Assembly (NCBI RefSeq): GCF_001877785.1
Contig: NZ_MINN01000117.1
Location: 124,001-188,000, forward strand
Direction: 5' to 3'
Source: Rossellomorea aquimaris
Lineage (GTDB): Bacteria; Bacillota; Bacilli; Bacillales; Bacillaceae_B
DNA length: 64,000 nt
Below are positions 17,832-27,129 of the stretch, piece after piece. The translations under genes were made by a program, and so were the position numbers. Position 1 is the stretch's first letter. Every line of letters starts with the position of its first letter. The notes under the pieces are model-generated. The model had not been told where the DNA came from. It searched no databases and was given only the letters and a program-made list of their open reading frames with translations.

Positions 17832-18050
17832 TTACGCGTTGATATCGAAGTTTTGGATCTTTTCTACGTTGAATAGATTTTTCTCAGAAAGTCCTGCGAG
17901 CGATTGAGCAGCACTGTGCATCTCATCTGCCGTGGCCGAGCCATTGATGTAGCCGTATGATTTGAACTTATACTTCGGGTTGCCTTTCTGATCCATCCCG
18001 TCGTTATAAGCAAATCTCAGCTTCGTTCCTTTCAAATCCGCTGTTGCCAT
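17832..18050 (-). CDS. DUF1659 family small protein
   Basis: A 72-residue protein with the DUF1659 layout (LKGTKLRFAYNDGMDQKG, KYKFKSYGYIN, AAQSLAGLS). The function is unknown. The ribosome binding site AAAGGAGGTG is a near-perfect anti-SD match, suggesting strong translation. It is first in the pair with the DUF2922 gene. Confidence 0.85.
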   Translation of the reverse strand: MATADLKGTKLRFAYNDGMDQKGNPKYKFKSYGYINGSATADEMHSAAQSLAGLSEKNLFNVEKIQNFDINA

Positions 18051-18162
18051 GGTGCTTCACCTCCTTTCACCTTTTATATAGGGATTGGGGGAGGAAAAGG
18101 ACACCTTTGGTTGGAATTTTTTTAAATATGAGGTGGTTTTGGTGCTGCGGGGTTGGCTGTGC

Positions 18163-18185
18163 CAGGCACAGCACATGTCCGGGAG
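18163..18185. repeat. GTGCCAGGCAC palindrome, isolated copies
   Basis: GCTGTGCCAGGCACAGC is a perfect palindrome of the family found around 25.3 and 27.0 kb. A related stem, CTGGCTCAAA / TTTGAGCCAG, lies at about 18342-18368. Confidence 0.7.
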
Positions 18186-18187
18186 TT

Positions 18188-18293
18188 ACCAACATTTTTC
18201 GGGGTGTTATCAACAAAAATTTGAATTTACCAACGAAAATTTCCTTTTACCAACGTTTTTTTCGATATTACCGACAATTCTTCAATAATCGAC
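18188..18293. repeat. 20-21-bp phased ACCAAC array
   Basis: ACCAAC/ATCAAC/ACCGAC/ATCGAC motifs start at 18188, 18209, 18229, 18249, 18270 and 18288 (spacings 21, 20, 20, 21, 18), each after TT and mostly followed by A/T runs. It is intergenic, upstream of the DUF1659 gene and downstream of the LacI gene terminator. The architecture matches the arrays at 1.3, 1.6 and 44.3 kb but the motif is different. Confidence 0.8.
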
Positions 18294-18404
18294 AATTTTC
18301 GCCATCATGCCCGTCAGAAACCAGATTGCGATAATCGAACCTGGCTCAAATCTGGCTTTTTGAGCCAGGCTCAGACAACCCGGGTACAAAAACACACCAA
18401 ACAA

Positions 18405-18446
18405 AAAAGCCCTCTCAGGACCATCCAATGATCCAAAAAGAGCTTT
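18405..18446 (-). terminator. Terminator of the LacI-type regulator gene
   Basis: On the minus strand AAAGCTCT pairs with AGAGGGCTTT around an inner GGATC..GGTCC stem, then TTTTTT. The stem has internal mismatches. Confidence 0.6.
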
Positions 18447-18449
18447 TCC

Positions 18450-19550
<1,101 letters not shown>

Positions 19551-19639
19551 CTATAGTGACTTCGTTATTTACGTTAAAATCTTTACCACTCTTTACTTTA
19601 AATCAAATCAACACGAATTTCCATTGTTATGGGGATTTC

Positions 19640-21886
19640 TTATCGGACTTCCCTCAATTTCCAGATCATTGACGCGAAGTCACCCTTGAGTATTGTATTC
19701 TCCGTAACGACGGTGCCGCTGAACATCGGCGGGACCATGAGCCCGATATTCATGAGTTCATCACCATATGCCTGCTGTCCGGGTTGTCCGGCCGCTTCAA
19801 TTTTATACAGCGTATCAGGGTTGAGTCCCTGCAGCCTTATACGTTTCAGGGACGGATTTGGCATGGCCAATGTGCGGTAAAATGCCACGATCGCTTCACG
19901 GCCGTCCTCACCCGCCACCATCCATGATGTATCATTGCCTTCAAATGGAGTGATCAGCCGGTAAAATGAGCCGAACTGAAGGAGACTGCGGTTTTCTTTT
20001 ACGAACTCCACCTGCTTTTTCACTTCCTGTTTTTCTTCCTCTGAAAATTGAGTGGCATCGAGCTCATAGCCGAATGCACCGAACATAGAGACATTAAAAC
20101 GCGTACTTAGCGGTGTGGAACGGCCGGTCTGATGATTCGGGCAGCTTGATACGTGCGCGCCCATCGATGACAGAGGATAGACGAGCGAGGTGCCCCACTG
20201 GATCTTCAACCGTTCGATGGCATCCGTGTTGTCACTTGTCCATGTTTGCGGCATGTAATGCAGCATGCCGGGATCGAAGCGGTTACCACCGCTTGCACAT
20301 GATTCAAACAGGATGTGAGGGAATTTGCCGATCAGTCTTTCAAGCAGCTGATAGAGGCCCAGCACGTACCGGTGGCCGACTTCCCCCTGCCTGTCGCTAT
20401 CAACAGAGTCGGAACCCACTTCTGTCATATTCCTGTTCATGTCCCATTTCACATAAGAAATCCTGGCTGAAGACAGAATCCCCGAAAGGGTTTCTTCCAG
20501 ATAATCAACGACTTCCTGCTTTGAAAGGTCGAGGATGAACTGATTCCTCCCGTGTGAGAGCGGACGATCCTTCACGCCCAGAACCCAGTGTGGATGGGTC
20601 TTGAATAACTCACTTTTTCCAGAGATCATTTCCGGCTCCATCCAAAGACCGAAGCTCATGCCCGTTTCCCCTGTTACTTTTTCACTCAATCCATCTATCC
20701 CATTTGGAAGCTTGCTGCGGTCGACTGTCCAGTCGCCAAGGGACGTCGTATCGTCATTCCGTCCGAGGAACCATCCGTCATCCAGTGCAAACAGCTCGAT
20801 GCCAAGTTCGGATGCCGATGCGCAGATCTCGAGAATTTTTTCTTCATTAAAATCAAAATACGTCGCTTCCCAGTTATTGATGAGGATCGGGCGTTCCTTT
20901 CCGCGCCAATCCCCCCTCACCAGCCGGGATTCATAGAGGCGGTGAAACGTTTGACTCATGCCGTTCAGACCTTGATCGGAATATACCATCACGGCTTCAG
21001 GTGCGTGAAAGGACTCTCCGCTTTCGAGCTTCCATTCAAAATGGAACGGATTCAAGCCGATCAGCGCCCTGGATGTATCATAGTGATCCACATCAACTCC
21101 GCCGAAGAAGTTGCCGCTGTAGACAAGATTGAATCCAAACACTTCCCCATGCGACTCGGTGGCGTCCGGGGACTTCAGGGCAAAGAAAGGATTATGCAGC
21201 GAACTGGATACGCCTTTTTTGCTGTCGATCGACTGAAGGCCTTTCCGGAGCGGATTCTTCGAGACATGTCGTTCACGGATCCAGGCTCCGTCGAGGTGGA
21301 TGAATTCGAAGTCGGAATTCGGGAAATCCACCGCTGCACTGAGCAAGCGCTCGATCACCACATTCCCCCTCCCGACATTCCTGAGCCGGACACTGCGGAC
21401 AATCGCATCCCGGTCGTGGTACACCGTATATAAAAGATCCATCTCGAGTCCGGCCGTTGCATCCTCCAGGATGACAACCAGGGTCTCAGCCTCATCCTCA
21501 CGTTCTGCATAGGTCGCTGGAAGGCCATCGATTCCAGGCTTTCCGTTTAAGACTTCATATGTTTTAAAAACAAATTGTGATGTCCTGCTTCCATTCGAGT
21601 GCCTGAGCACAAAAGCCGGCTCCCGGTAATCGCCAGTGCCGAAGCCCGGGTACTCCTGCTTTAAAAATTCCAGAGAGAAATATTGATTCCCCTCAAATGG
21701 AAAAGAGGCATTCCCAAGCGGTTCGGCCGGCAGCTGACGTAAATGAGAGAAATCGTCGCGGTGCTTCACTTTTTTCCCGAAATAAAGCTGGCCGGGCTGA
21801 CCATTTTCCATTACAGAGAAGATGTAGCTGACGTTTTTCCCTTGAAGATGAAATTGTTCCGTATGTTCCGTCACATAAATTGGCAT
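19640..21886 (-). CDS. Alpha-galactosidase, GH36
   Basis: A 748-residue GH36 enzyme hydrolysing terminal alpha-1,6-galactose from melibiose, raffinose or similar. An N-terminal beta-supersandwich (about 1-320) precedes the barrel. Motifs: LFALDDGWF, LWMEPEMIS, YVKWDMNR (nucleophile Asp, about 474) and SCASGGNRFDPGML (acid/base Asp, about 544), then a C-terminal beta domain. No signal peptide is present, so it acts in the cytoplasm after import. It is the last gene of the importer operon, 48 bp after the second permease gene. AAAGGA lies 9 nt before ATG. Confidence 0.93.
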   Translation of the reverse strand: MPIYVTEHTEQFHLQGKNVSYIFSVMENGQPGQLYFGKKVKHRDDFSHLRQLPAEPLGNASFPFEGNQYFSLEFLKQEYPGFGTGDYREPAFVLRHSNGSRTSQFVFKTYEVLNGKPGIDGLPATYAEREDEAETLVVILEDATAGLEMDLLYTVYHDRDAIVRSVRLRNVGRGNVVIERLLSAAVDFPNSDFEFIHLDGAWIRERHVSKNPLRKGLQSIDSKKGVSSSLHNPFFALKSPDATESHGEVFGFNLVYSGNFFGGVDVDHYDTSRALIGLNPFHFEWKLESGESFHAPEAVMVYSDQGLNGMSQTFHRLYESRLVRGDWRGKERPILINNWEATYFDFNEEKILEICASASELGIELFALDDGWFLGRNDDTTSLGDWTVDRSKLPNGIDGLSEKVTGETGMSFGLWMEPEMISGKSELFKTHPHWVLGVKDRPLSHGRNQFILDLSKQEVVDYLEETLSGILSSARISYVKWDMNRNMTEVGSDSVDSDRQGEVGHRYVLGLYQLLERLIGKFPHILFESCASGGNRFDPGMLHYMPQTWTSDNTDAIERLKIQWGTSLVYPLSSMGAHVSSCPNHQTGRSTPLSTRFNVSMFGAFGYELDATQFSEEEKQEVKKQVEFVKENRSLLQFGSFYRLITPFEGNDTSWMVAGEDGREAIVAFYRTLAMPNPSLKRIRLQGLNPDTLYKIEAAGQPGQQAYGDELMNIGLMVPPMFSGTVVTENTILKGDFASMIWKLREVR

Positions 21887-21933
21887 GTTGGTTCATCCTT
21901 TCATCGTATCGCAGGTTGTATAATGACAACCCC

Positions 21934-22758
21934 TTATTTCACCGCACTTCCAAGCATCCCTGAAATGAACTGCCGCTGCAGTGCCAGGAAGAAGATGATG
22001 ATCGGGATCGTGGCTATCGTCACACCTGCCATGACCTGGCCGTAATCAATCCGGGAAAGTCCGAAAAGGCTGGACAGTGCGACCGGGAATGTGTACATAT
22101 CGTTGGACGATAACGCGATCAACGGCCACAGGAAGCTGTTCCACTGATAAAGGAATAAAAAGATCGCCGTTGCCGCAAGTGCAGGCTTCATGGACGGCAG
22201 GACAATTTTAAAGAAAATCTTCCACTCACCCGAGCCGTCGATTCTCGCCGCTTCGATCAATGAAGTCGGGAACGCCAGCATATTCTGCCTCATCAGGAAG
22301 ATGGCAAAAGGATACGCTAGATTCGGCAGGATCACTGCCTGATACGTATTCAGCCAGCCGAAGCCCGCCATCATCTTAAAAAGAGGGATGATTGTCGCGT
22401 GATAAGGCACCATCATGGACAGCAGGAACACGCCAAAGATGATGTTCCTCCCTCTAAAACGGAACTTGGCGAACGCATAGGCGGCCATTGAGCAGATCAA
22501 TAAACTTAACACAGTGTAAATGATCGCGATGAACAGCGAGTTGAACATCACTTTGCCGATATCAATCGACGCATTCAGATTCTGGACGTTTTCTGCAAGC
22601 TTCTCACCCGGTACGAGGACCGGGGGCTTTGAAAACATCTTGCCGCTCTCATTCGTCGCCCCGATCGCCGCCCAGTAAAATGGGAAGAGCGAAACAAGGG
22701 CACCAAGGGCCAGGATACTATATAAACCGATTTTCTTACCTAATTTAGACTGTCTCAT
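21934..22758 (-). CDS. Sugar ABC transporter permease, MalG-type
   Basis: A 274-residue inner permease with six predicted membrane segments and the EAA motif EAARIDGSGEWKIFFKIVLP near residue 165. It is the second permease of a carbohydrate uptake (CUT1) transporter. Its start overlaps the end of the MalF-type gene by 4 bp (translational coupling). Next to an alpha-galactosidase, the likely cargo is an alpha-galactoside or related oligosaccharide. No ATPase gene is in the operon; a shared MsmX-type ATPase elsewhere is usual in Bacillus. Confidence 0.9.
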   Translation of the reverse strand: MRQSKLGKKIGLYSILALGALVSLFPFYWAAIGATNESGKMFSKPPVLVPGEKLAENVQNLNASIDIGKVMFNSLFIAIIYTVLSLLICSMAAYAFAKFRFRGRNIIFGVFLLSMMVPYHATIIPLFKMMAGFGWLNTYQAVILPNLAYPFAIFLMRQNMLAFPTSLIEAARIDGSGEWKIFFKIVLPSMKPALAATAIFLFLYQWNSFLWPLIALSSNDMYTFPVALSSLFGLSRIDYGQVMAGVTIATIPIIIFFLALQRQFISGMLGSAVK

Positions 22759-23609
22759 TCTTGATCACCCGTTAGTTTGAATTGTATGAACGTCATGATT
22801 GCAATCAGCACGACAATCACGTACGCAATGGTTGAAGCATAGCCAAAGTCGAAGAAACGGAATCCGGTTTGATACAGATACATCCCGATCGTCAGCGTCG
22901 CATCACTTGGTCCGCCCTTCGTCAATACGAACGGTTCATCGAAGAGCTGAAGCGTCCCGATGGTCGACAGCACGACCGTGAACAGGATGACGGGCTTCAG
23001 CTGCGGGATGGTGATGGAGAAGAACTGGCGCACCCGCGAAGCCCCGTCCATGCTTGCCGCTTCATAAAGCTCCTCGGGAATATTTTGAAGTCCTGCCAGG
23101 TAAATGACCATATTATAGCCGACCCATCTCCATGTCATCGCGATGATGAGGGAAGCTTTTGCCCAGAACGGGTCGTTCAGCCACGGAATCGCCTTGAATC
23201 CAAGGGATGTCAGCAGCTGATTGACTACCCCGTCGTTCATCAGCATGATGGAGAAAATGATGGAGTAGGCGACCAGCGATGTGACGGCCGGCAGGAAGAA
23301 TGTCACCCGGAAGAACCCTTTCATGCGAAGCAGTGCCGAATTTAATAACGCAGCCAGCACCAGTGCCAAGAGGACCATGATCGGTACCTGGATGATTAAT
23401 AGAATAAACGTATTTTTAAGTGCGGTATGAAAAATTTCATCATCCAGCAGCCGCTTATAGTTGTCCATCCCGACGAATGTCAGGTTGGCGCCCTGTCCGG
23501 TCTGGAAGCTGAGGATCAGCGACGAAATGATCGGATAGAGCATAAAGATGCTGAACAGAATGACGGCCGGTGCGATGAATAAATATGGGATATATGTCTT
23601 TGACTTCAT
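22755..23609 (-). CDS. Sugar ABC transporter permease, MalF-type
   Basis: A 284-residue CUT1 permease, with six membrane segments and the EAA motif YEAASMDGASRVRQFFSITI near residue 185. It partners the MalG-type permease downstream and the lipoprotein upstream. A strong stem-loop separates it from the binding-protein gene, which should lower its expression relative to the receptor. Confidence 0.9.
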   Translation of the reverse strand: MKSKTYIPYLFIAPAVILFSIFMLYPIISSLILSFQTGQGANLTFVGMDNYKRLLDDEIFHTALKNTFILLIIQVPIMVLLALVLAALLNSALLRMKGFFRVTFFLPAVTSLVAYSIIFSIMLMNDGVVNQLLTSLGFKAIPWLNDPFWAKASLIIAMTWRWVGYNMVIYLAGLQNIPEELYEAASMDGASRVRQFFSITIPQLKPVILFTVVLSTIGTLQLFDEPFVLTKGGPSDATLTIGMYLYQTGFRFFDFGYASTIAYVIVVLIAIMTFIQFKLTGDQE

Positions 23610-23636
23610 ACATCATCCTTCTCTCTAGTGTTATAG

Positions 23637-23690
23637 AAAAAGAGAGACCTAGATCACCAGACGAACCTCTTGGCTCTAAATCTCTCTTTT
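23637..23690 (-). terminator. Stem-loop between receptor and permease genes
   Basis: On the minus strand AAAAGAGAGA ... TCTCTCTTTT, ending in a T run, begins 4 nt after the binding-protein stop. A partial terminator here would let the receptor be made in excess over the permeases, a common ABC importer design. This is inferred from the position. Confidence 0.7.
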
Positions 23691-23693
23691 AAA

Positions 23694-24971
23694 TTAGTTT
23701 GCTTTACGTTTCGTACGGTCTTCCAGTCGCTTCGCTGCTTCTTCAAGCGCTTTGGCAGGATCCTTGCCGTTGAATGTATCCGCCTGGGCTTTGATGGCTT
23801 CATCAAGCGCCACGGAATAATCCTTCGTATAGTAGGCAGTCGGAACGTCTTTCATTTCTTCTGCAAACAGTTCCCAGATCTTCTGCCCGCCGAAGAACTC
23901 ATCTTCGCCAGTGAAGACTTCAGAATCGTAAGTCGTATTTAATGACGGGAATAAACCGTAGTCTTCCATTGCCATGATCTGCGTATCTTTGTCCGTTGAA
24001 AAATACTCAATGAAATCGTAAGCTGCATCCGTGTTTTCTGATGCGGCAGGTATCATCCAGCTGGATCCGCCCAGGTTGGAGGCGCGGTTTCCGCCTTCTT
24101 CAAAGGCAGGAAGCTTGAATACTCCCCAATCCCCTTTTGTACCTTTCGCCTGGTCGATGATCGTTCCGTAATACCACGCACCGAATGGGATCGCAGCAAC
24201 AGAACCGTCGACTGTCGAAGAAACGACACCGTTCCATCCGTCAACATTCTTAATCAGATCCGCATCGGCGAATTTCTTCTGCATTTCCATTGCTTTCACC
24301 GCTTCTGGGCTCGTAAGGTCGATATTGCCTTTTTCGTCATAGTAGAAAACACCCTGCTGGTTCAGCATCATTCTGAATGTCGGATCATCCTTGAACATAT
24401 CAAGAGGCATTGCATAGGATCCTGTTTTCTCTTTGATTTTCTTTCCTGCTTCAAGGAAGTCATCCCACGTTTCGATGTCTTCCGCTTTCACGCCCGCTTC
24501 TTCAAACAGGCTTCTGCGGTAGAACATCCCCCCCGGGCCGGCATCGAACGGCATTGCGAAGTACTTGCCGTCGACCTGCGCCAGGTCATTTTTGAAAGAA
24601 GGGAATTTATCTTTATGATCATCGAATCCCTTTTCCGAAAGGTCAAGGAAGCCCTGAGGGAATGCCTGCACATACCCCTGTATACGGTCATCCTCCACAA
24701 GGACGATGTCAGGAAGCCCGACTCCGCCTGCTGCAAGACCTGTTGAAAGCTTGTCATATACATCCAAACGGCCAATATCCTCCACTTTCAGCTTCACATT
24801 TGGATGATCCTTCTGATATTCCTTCACGGCGTCATTCAAGGCCCCCACGTTTACGTTCCAGGCCCATGCCGTCAAGGTCACTTCCCCATCCTTGCCGCCG
24901 GAACTGCTCGAACTGCAGCCGCTGATCACCAAAGCAGCAATGATGGTCATCATGACGAAAATTTTCTTCAT
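23694..24971 (-). CDS. Sugar ABC transporter substrate-binding lipoprotein
   Basis: A 425-residue CUT1 family 1 extracellular binding protein. The signal peptide ends in lipobox VISGC (Cys about 19) followed by Ser-rich linker. Aromatic residues typical of oligosaccharide binding are present (WAWNVNVG, GWNGVVSS, GAWYYGT). It is first in the operon (receptor, MalF-type, MalG-type, GH36). ATG at 24971 is used: AAGGGGG is 9 nt upstream, and the N-terminus then begins directly with a lipoprotein signal, whereas the 8 extra residues of the longer frame add nothing recognisable. cre and TTTTAGTAAA sites lie upstream. Confidence 0.92.
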   Translation of the reverse strand: MKKIFVMMTIIAALVISGCSSSSSGGKDGEVTLTAWAWNVNVGALNDAVKEYQKDHPNVKLKVEDIGRLDVYDKLSTGLAAGGVGLPDIVLVEDDRIQGYVQAFPQGFLDLSEKGFDDHKDKFPSFKNDLAQVDGKYFAMPFDAGPGGMFYRRSLFEEAGVKAEDIETWDDFLEAGKKIKEKTGSYAMPLDMFKDDPTFRMMLNQQGVFYYDEKGNIDLTSPEAVKAMEMQKKFADADLIKNVDGWNGVVSSTVDGSVAAIPFGAWYYGTIIDQAKGTKGDWGVFKLPAFEEGGNRASNLGGSSWMIPAASENTDAAYDFIEYFSTDKDTQIMAMEDYGLFPSLNTTYDSEVFTGEDEFFGGQKIWELFAEEMKDVPTAYYTKDYSVALDEAIKAQADTFNGKDPAKALEEAAKRLEDRTKRKAN

Positions 24972-25048
24972 ACCCTTTGTCCCCCTTAAATTCATAGATT
25001 AGAAGAGTTGTAATCGTTTTCTATCGTGGTAAAAATAAAACACTTTCC

Positions 25049-25063
25049 AGAAAGCGTTTACAT
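25049..25063. promoter_or_regulatory. cre site (CcpA operator)
   Basis: On the minus strand ATGTAAACGCTTTCT matches WTGNAANCGNWNNCW fully, 78 nt upstream of the sugar-binding lipoprotein start. It should mediate glucose repression of the galactoside importer operon. Confidence 0.8.
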
Positions 25064-25108
25064 CTTACTTAAGATTTTAGTAAATTATCAGAAAATAGTC
25101 AATCATAA

Positions 25109-25138
25109 TTTTACTAAAATTTTTATTATTTTAGTAAA
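25109..25138. promoter_or_regulatory. Candidate operator, TTTACTAAAA/TTTTAGTAAA inverted repeat
   Basis: Perfect arms TTTACTAAAA (25110-25119) and TTTTAGTAAA (25129-25138) separated by 9 nt, with another half-site TTTTAGTAAA at 25075-25084. The same half-site recurs upstream of galK and of the symporter. It is the best candidate for the LacI-type regulator's binding site. Confidence 0.5.
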
Positions 25139-25216
25139 GTATGGAGCAAGGGGTCGGCGAGGGGTTTTTCTTGATTTCAGAGGAGCTAGAGAGGGGGGGA
25201 AGCGGCGGGGTGTAGA

Positions 25217-25358
25217 TGTACCTGGTACAAATCGTGTGCGGTGTACCTGGTACAATTTGCGGGATGTGTACCTGGTACATTAGAGGGTTCATGTACCAGG
25301 TACAGTCACTAAAAAAATTGGTGCCAGGCACAAAACAACACTTTTGTGCCTGGCACCC
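25217..25358. repeat. Palindrome cluster with 25-bp period
   Basis: TGTACC(T/A)GGTACA palindromes start at 25217, 25242, 25267 and 25292, exactly 25 bp apart. They are followed by GTGCCAGGCAC and GTGCCTGGCAC centred at 25326 and 25351, again 25 apart, which together form one long hairpin. The spacers are unrelated. The cluster lies beyond the gdh terminator. Confidence 0.85.
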
Positions 25359-25384
25359 GCCCGAATTCGCGCTTAATTAAAAAA

Positions 25385-25418
25385 GGGACGGGCCTTTAGC
25401 AAGCTAAAAGCCCGTCCC
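25385..25418 (-). terminator. Terminator of the glutamate dehydrogenase gene
   Basis: GGGACGGGC / GCCCGTCCC stem; TTTTTTAATTAA follows on the minus strand. Confidence 0.85.
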
Positions 25419-25431
25419 CCGCTGCGTTGAT

Positions 25432-26811
25432 TCAGTAAAGTTTTCCTTGTCTATAGAGAACGGTCGATAGTTTGGTCACCGAGTGGATATAGCAGTTCTG
25501 GCGGAGCGGGAATGGATCGCCGAAGAACTGCGGAAGTACCGTATCCAGTGTTGACTGCATCTTTTCGTAAAGGAGCCTGAACACTTCTTCTTCTGAGTAG
25601 AACTGAGTTTCCCGCCCTTGCAGCCATTCAAAATAGGATACGATGACACCGCCGGCATTGGCGAGTATATCCGGTACAATGATGACTCCCTTATCGCTCA
25701 AGTATTGGTCCGCCTCTGTCGTTACAGGGGCATTCGCTCCTTCTACCAGGATGCCTGCTTTTATTTTTTCCACATTGTCTTTGTGGATCTGATCTTCCAG
25801 GGCAGCAAGGATCAGTACATCCACATCGAGGTACAGCACATCTTCACGATCTGATATCTCTGCCTTCACATCAATCTCCTGCAGCTGATCGCCCGATTTC
25901 GGGAGGTCCCCTTTATTCTTCATTGTAAACTCGATCAGAGCAGGGATATCCAGACCGTCACTATTATAAAGAGTGACATTCCTGTCGCTGACTGCGACGA
26001 CTTTGTTCTGCAGGTGGGTGGACTGGTATGCTTCCAGCGCTGCAACCGATCCAACATTACCAAATCCCTGAACGGCAATGGTCAGCGGCTTCCCTTCGTA
26101 TTTCTGCGCTGTCCTGGCAAAAATATTATCCGTATTGGTAAGGAGATTTTTCTGGTTCTTTATAAAATCATGCATCATATAGCGAAAGGTGAAAAATACT
26201 CCCTTTCCGGTCGCTTCCCGGCGTCCCAGGGACCCTCCGTTTACGACACTTTTCCCAGTGAAGCTGCCCCTGTACGGATTGCCGGGATGGATACTTTTAT
26301 ACTCTGCCATCATCCAGTCCATCTCACGTTCGCCGGAGCCCATGTCAGGTGCCGGGATATCCTTATCAGGTCCGATGACGTCACTGAAATACTGAACGTA
26401 TTTCTTCGCAATCAAGTTCAGCTCTTTATCGGTGTAATCGCGCGGATTGAGGATAATCCCTCCTTTTCCCCCGCCGAACGGAACATCATGGAGAGAATTC
26501 TTAAGTGTCATAAGCGAAGCCAGGTTGACCACTTCATCCTCATTGACGGATTCATGAAACCGGATCCCTCCTTTATAAGGACCCAGGGCATTGTTATGCT
26601 GCACCCTGAAAGCAGGGACCCGGTCGACCCGGCCGTTCTCAAGCGGCACCCTCAAATACGACTTATGTACATGATTCGGTGTGGATAGAATGGCTGTCAG
26701 CGAGGTGAAAGCCTGTTCCCTCGATTCCCCTTGCAATTCCGGTAAAAAATGTTCATCTTCGAGCAAAGCGTCCAGTGATTTCTGGACAATATCGCGTGTT
26801 TGGCTGATCAT
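25432..26811 (-). CDS. Glutamate dehydrogenase (Glu/Leu/Phe/Val dehydrogenase family)
   Basis: A 459-residue hexameric-type dehydrogenase interconverting glutamate and 2-oxoglutarate. Catalytic motifs: YKGGIRFH and PFGGGKGGI (substrate and catalytic Lys), DKDIPAPDMGSG, and the nucleotide-binding GFGNVGSVAA near residue 240. At 459 residues it is longer than RocG/GudB (~424) and differs from them, so it is a separate lineage within the family; cofactor preference is not decided. ATG at 26811 follows AGGAGGG with a 5-nt gap. The frame continues 77 codons upstream through palindromic repeats, which is not credible coding. It sits inside the galactoside island with palindrome clusters on both sides. 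Confidence 0.88.
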   Translation of the reverse strand: MISQTRDIVQKSLDALLEDEHFLPELQGESREQAFTSLTAILSTPNHVHKSYLRVPLENGRVDRVPAFRVQHNNALGPYKGGIRFHESVNEDEVVNLASLMTLKNSLHDVPFGGGKGGIILNPRDYTDKELNLIAKKYVQYFSDVIGPDKDIPAPDMGSGEREMDWMMAEYKSIHPGNPYRGSFTGKSVVNGGSLGRREATGKGVFFTFRYMMHDFIKNQKNLLTNTDNIFARTAQKYEGKPLTIAVQGFGNVGSVAALEAYQSTHLQNKVVAVSDRNVTLYNSDGLDIPALIEFTMKNKGDLPKSGDQLQEIDVKAEISDREDVLYLDVDVLILAALEDQIHKDNVEKIKAGILVEGANAPVTTEADQYLSDKGVIIVPDILANAGGVIVSYFEWLQGRETQFYSEEEVFRLLYEKMQSTLDTVLPQFFGDPFPLRQNCYIHSVTKLSTVLYRQGKLY

Positions 26812-26958
26812 CGTTTCCCTCCTGTTAAATAAGTATTTATTGGTATTTATTATAAAGTTACCCAATTCATGCGGGATAAAACGATAAACAGCTCTTTTAG
26901 TGAAAACCTTTTCAATGATTGTCCAGGACATTAATGAAGGGGTGACTGGCCAACCTCC

Positions 26959-27057
26959 TGTAACTGGTACAATTGACGTCGTTTGTACCAGGTACAACAA
27001 TCTTCTCTCAGACCCACCGGTGCCTGGCTCAAAACAGACCATTTGTGCCTGGCACCG
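26959..27057. repeat. Second palindrome cluster, 25-bp period
   Basis: TGTAACTGGTACA and TGTACCAGGTACA are centred at 26965 and 26990, and GTGCCTGGCTC and GTGCCTGGCAC at 27025 and 27050: each pair is 25 bp apart. The same two palindrome types, in the same arrangement relative to a terminator, appear at 25.2-25.4 kb on the other side of gdh. Confidence 0.85.
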
Positions 27058-27081
27058 CGCACCTTCCTCTTACCCACAAAA

Positions 27082-27119
27082 AAAGGACAGGCCCCTGTCT
27101 CACTAAAGGCCCGTCCTTT
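27082..27119 (-). terminator. Terminator of galM
   Basis: AAAGGACAGGCC / GGCCCGTCCTTT stem; the minus strand continues TTTTTTT. It ends the beta-galactosidase-galM transcript. Confidence 0.8.
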
Positions 27120-27129
27120 TCTCATGATT

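Noticed and set aside
25217..25304. Regularly spaced 13-bp repeats with 12-bp unique spacers, CRISPR-like
   Set aside because: Repeat and spacer are far too short, the repeats are full palindromes, and there is no cas gene or leader.
26014..26688. 224-codon plus-strand ORF
   Set aside because: Antisense to glutamate dehydrogenase, a shadow of its codon pattern.
26812..27042. 77-codon N-terminal extension of glutamate dehydrogenase
   Set aside because: It runs through palindromic repeats; a strong AGGAGGG site precedes the ATG at 26811.
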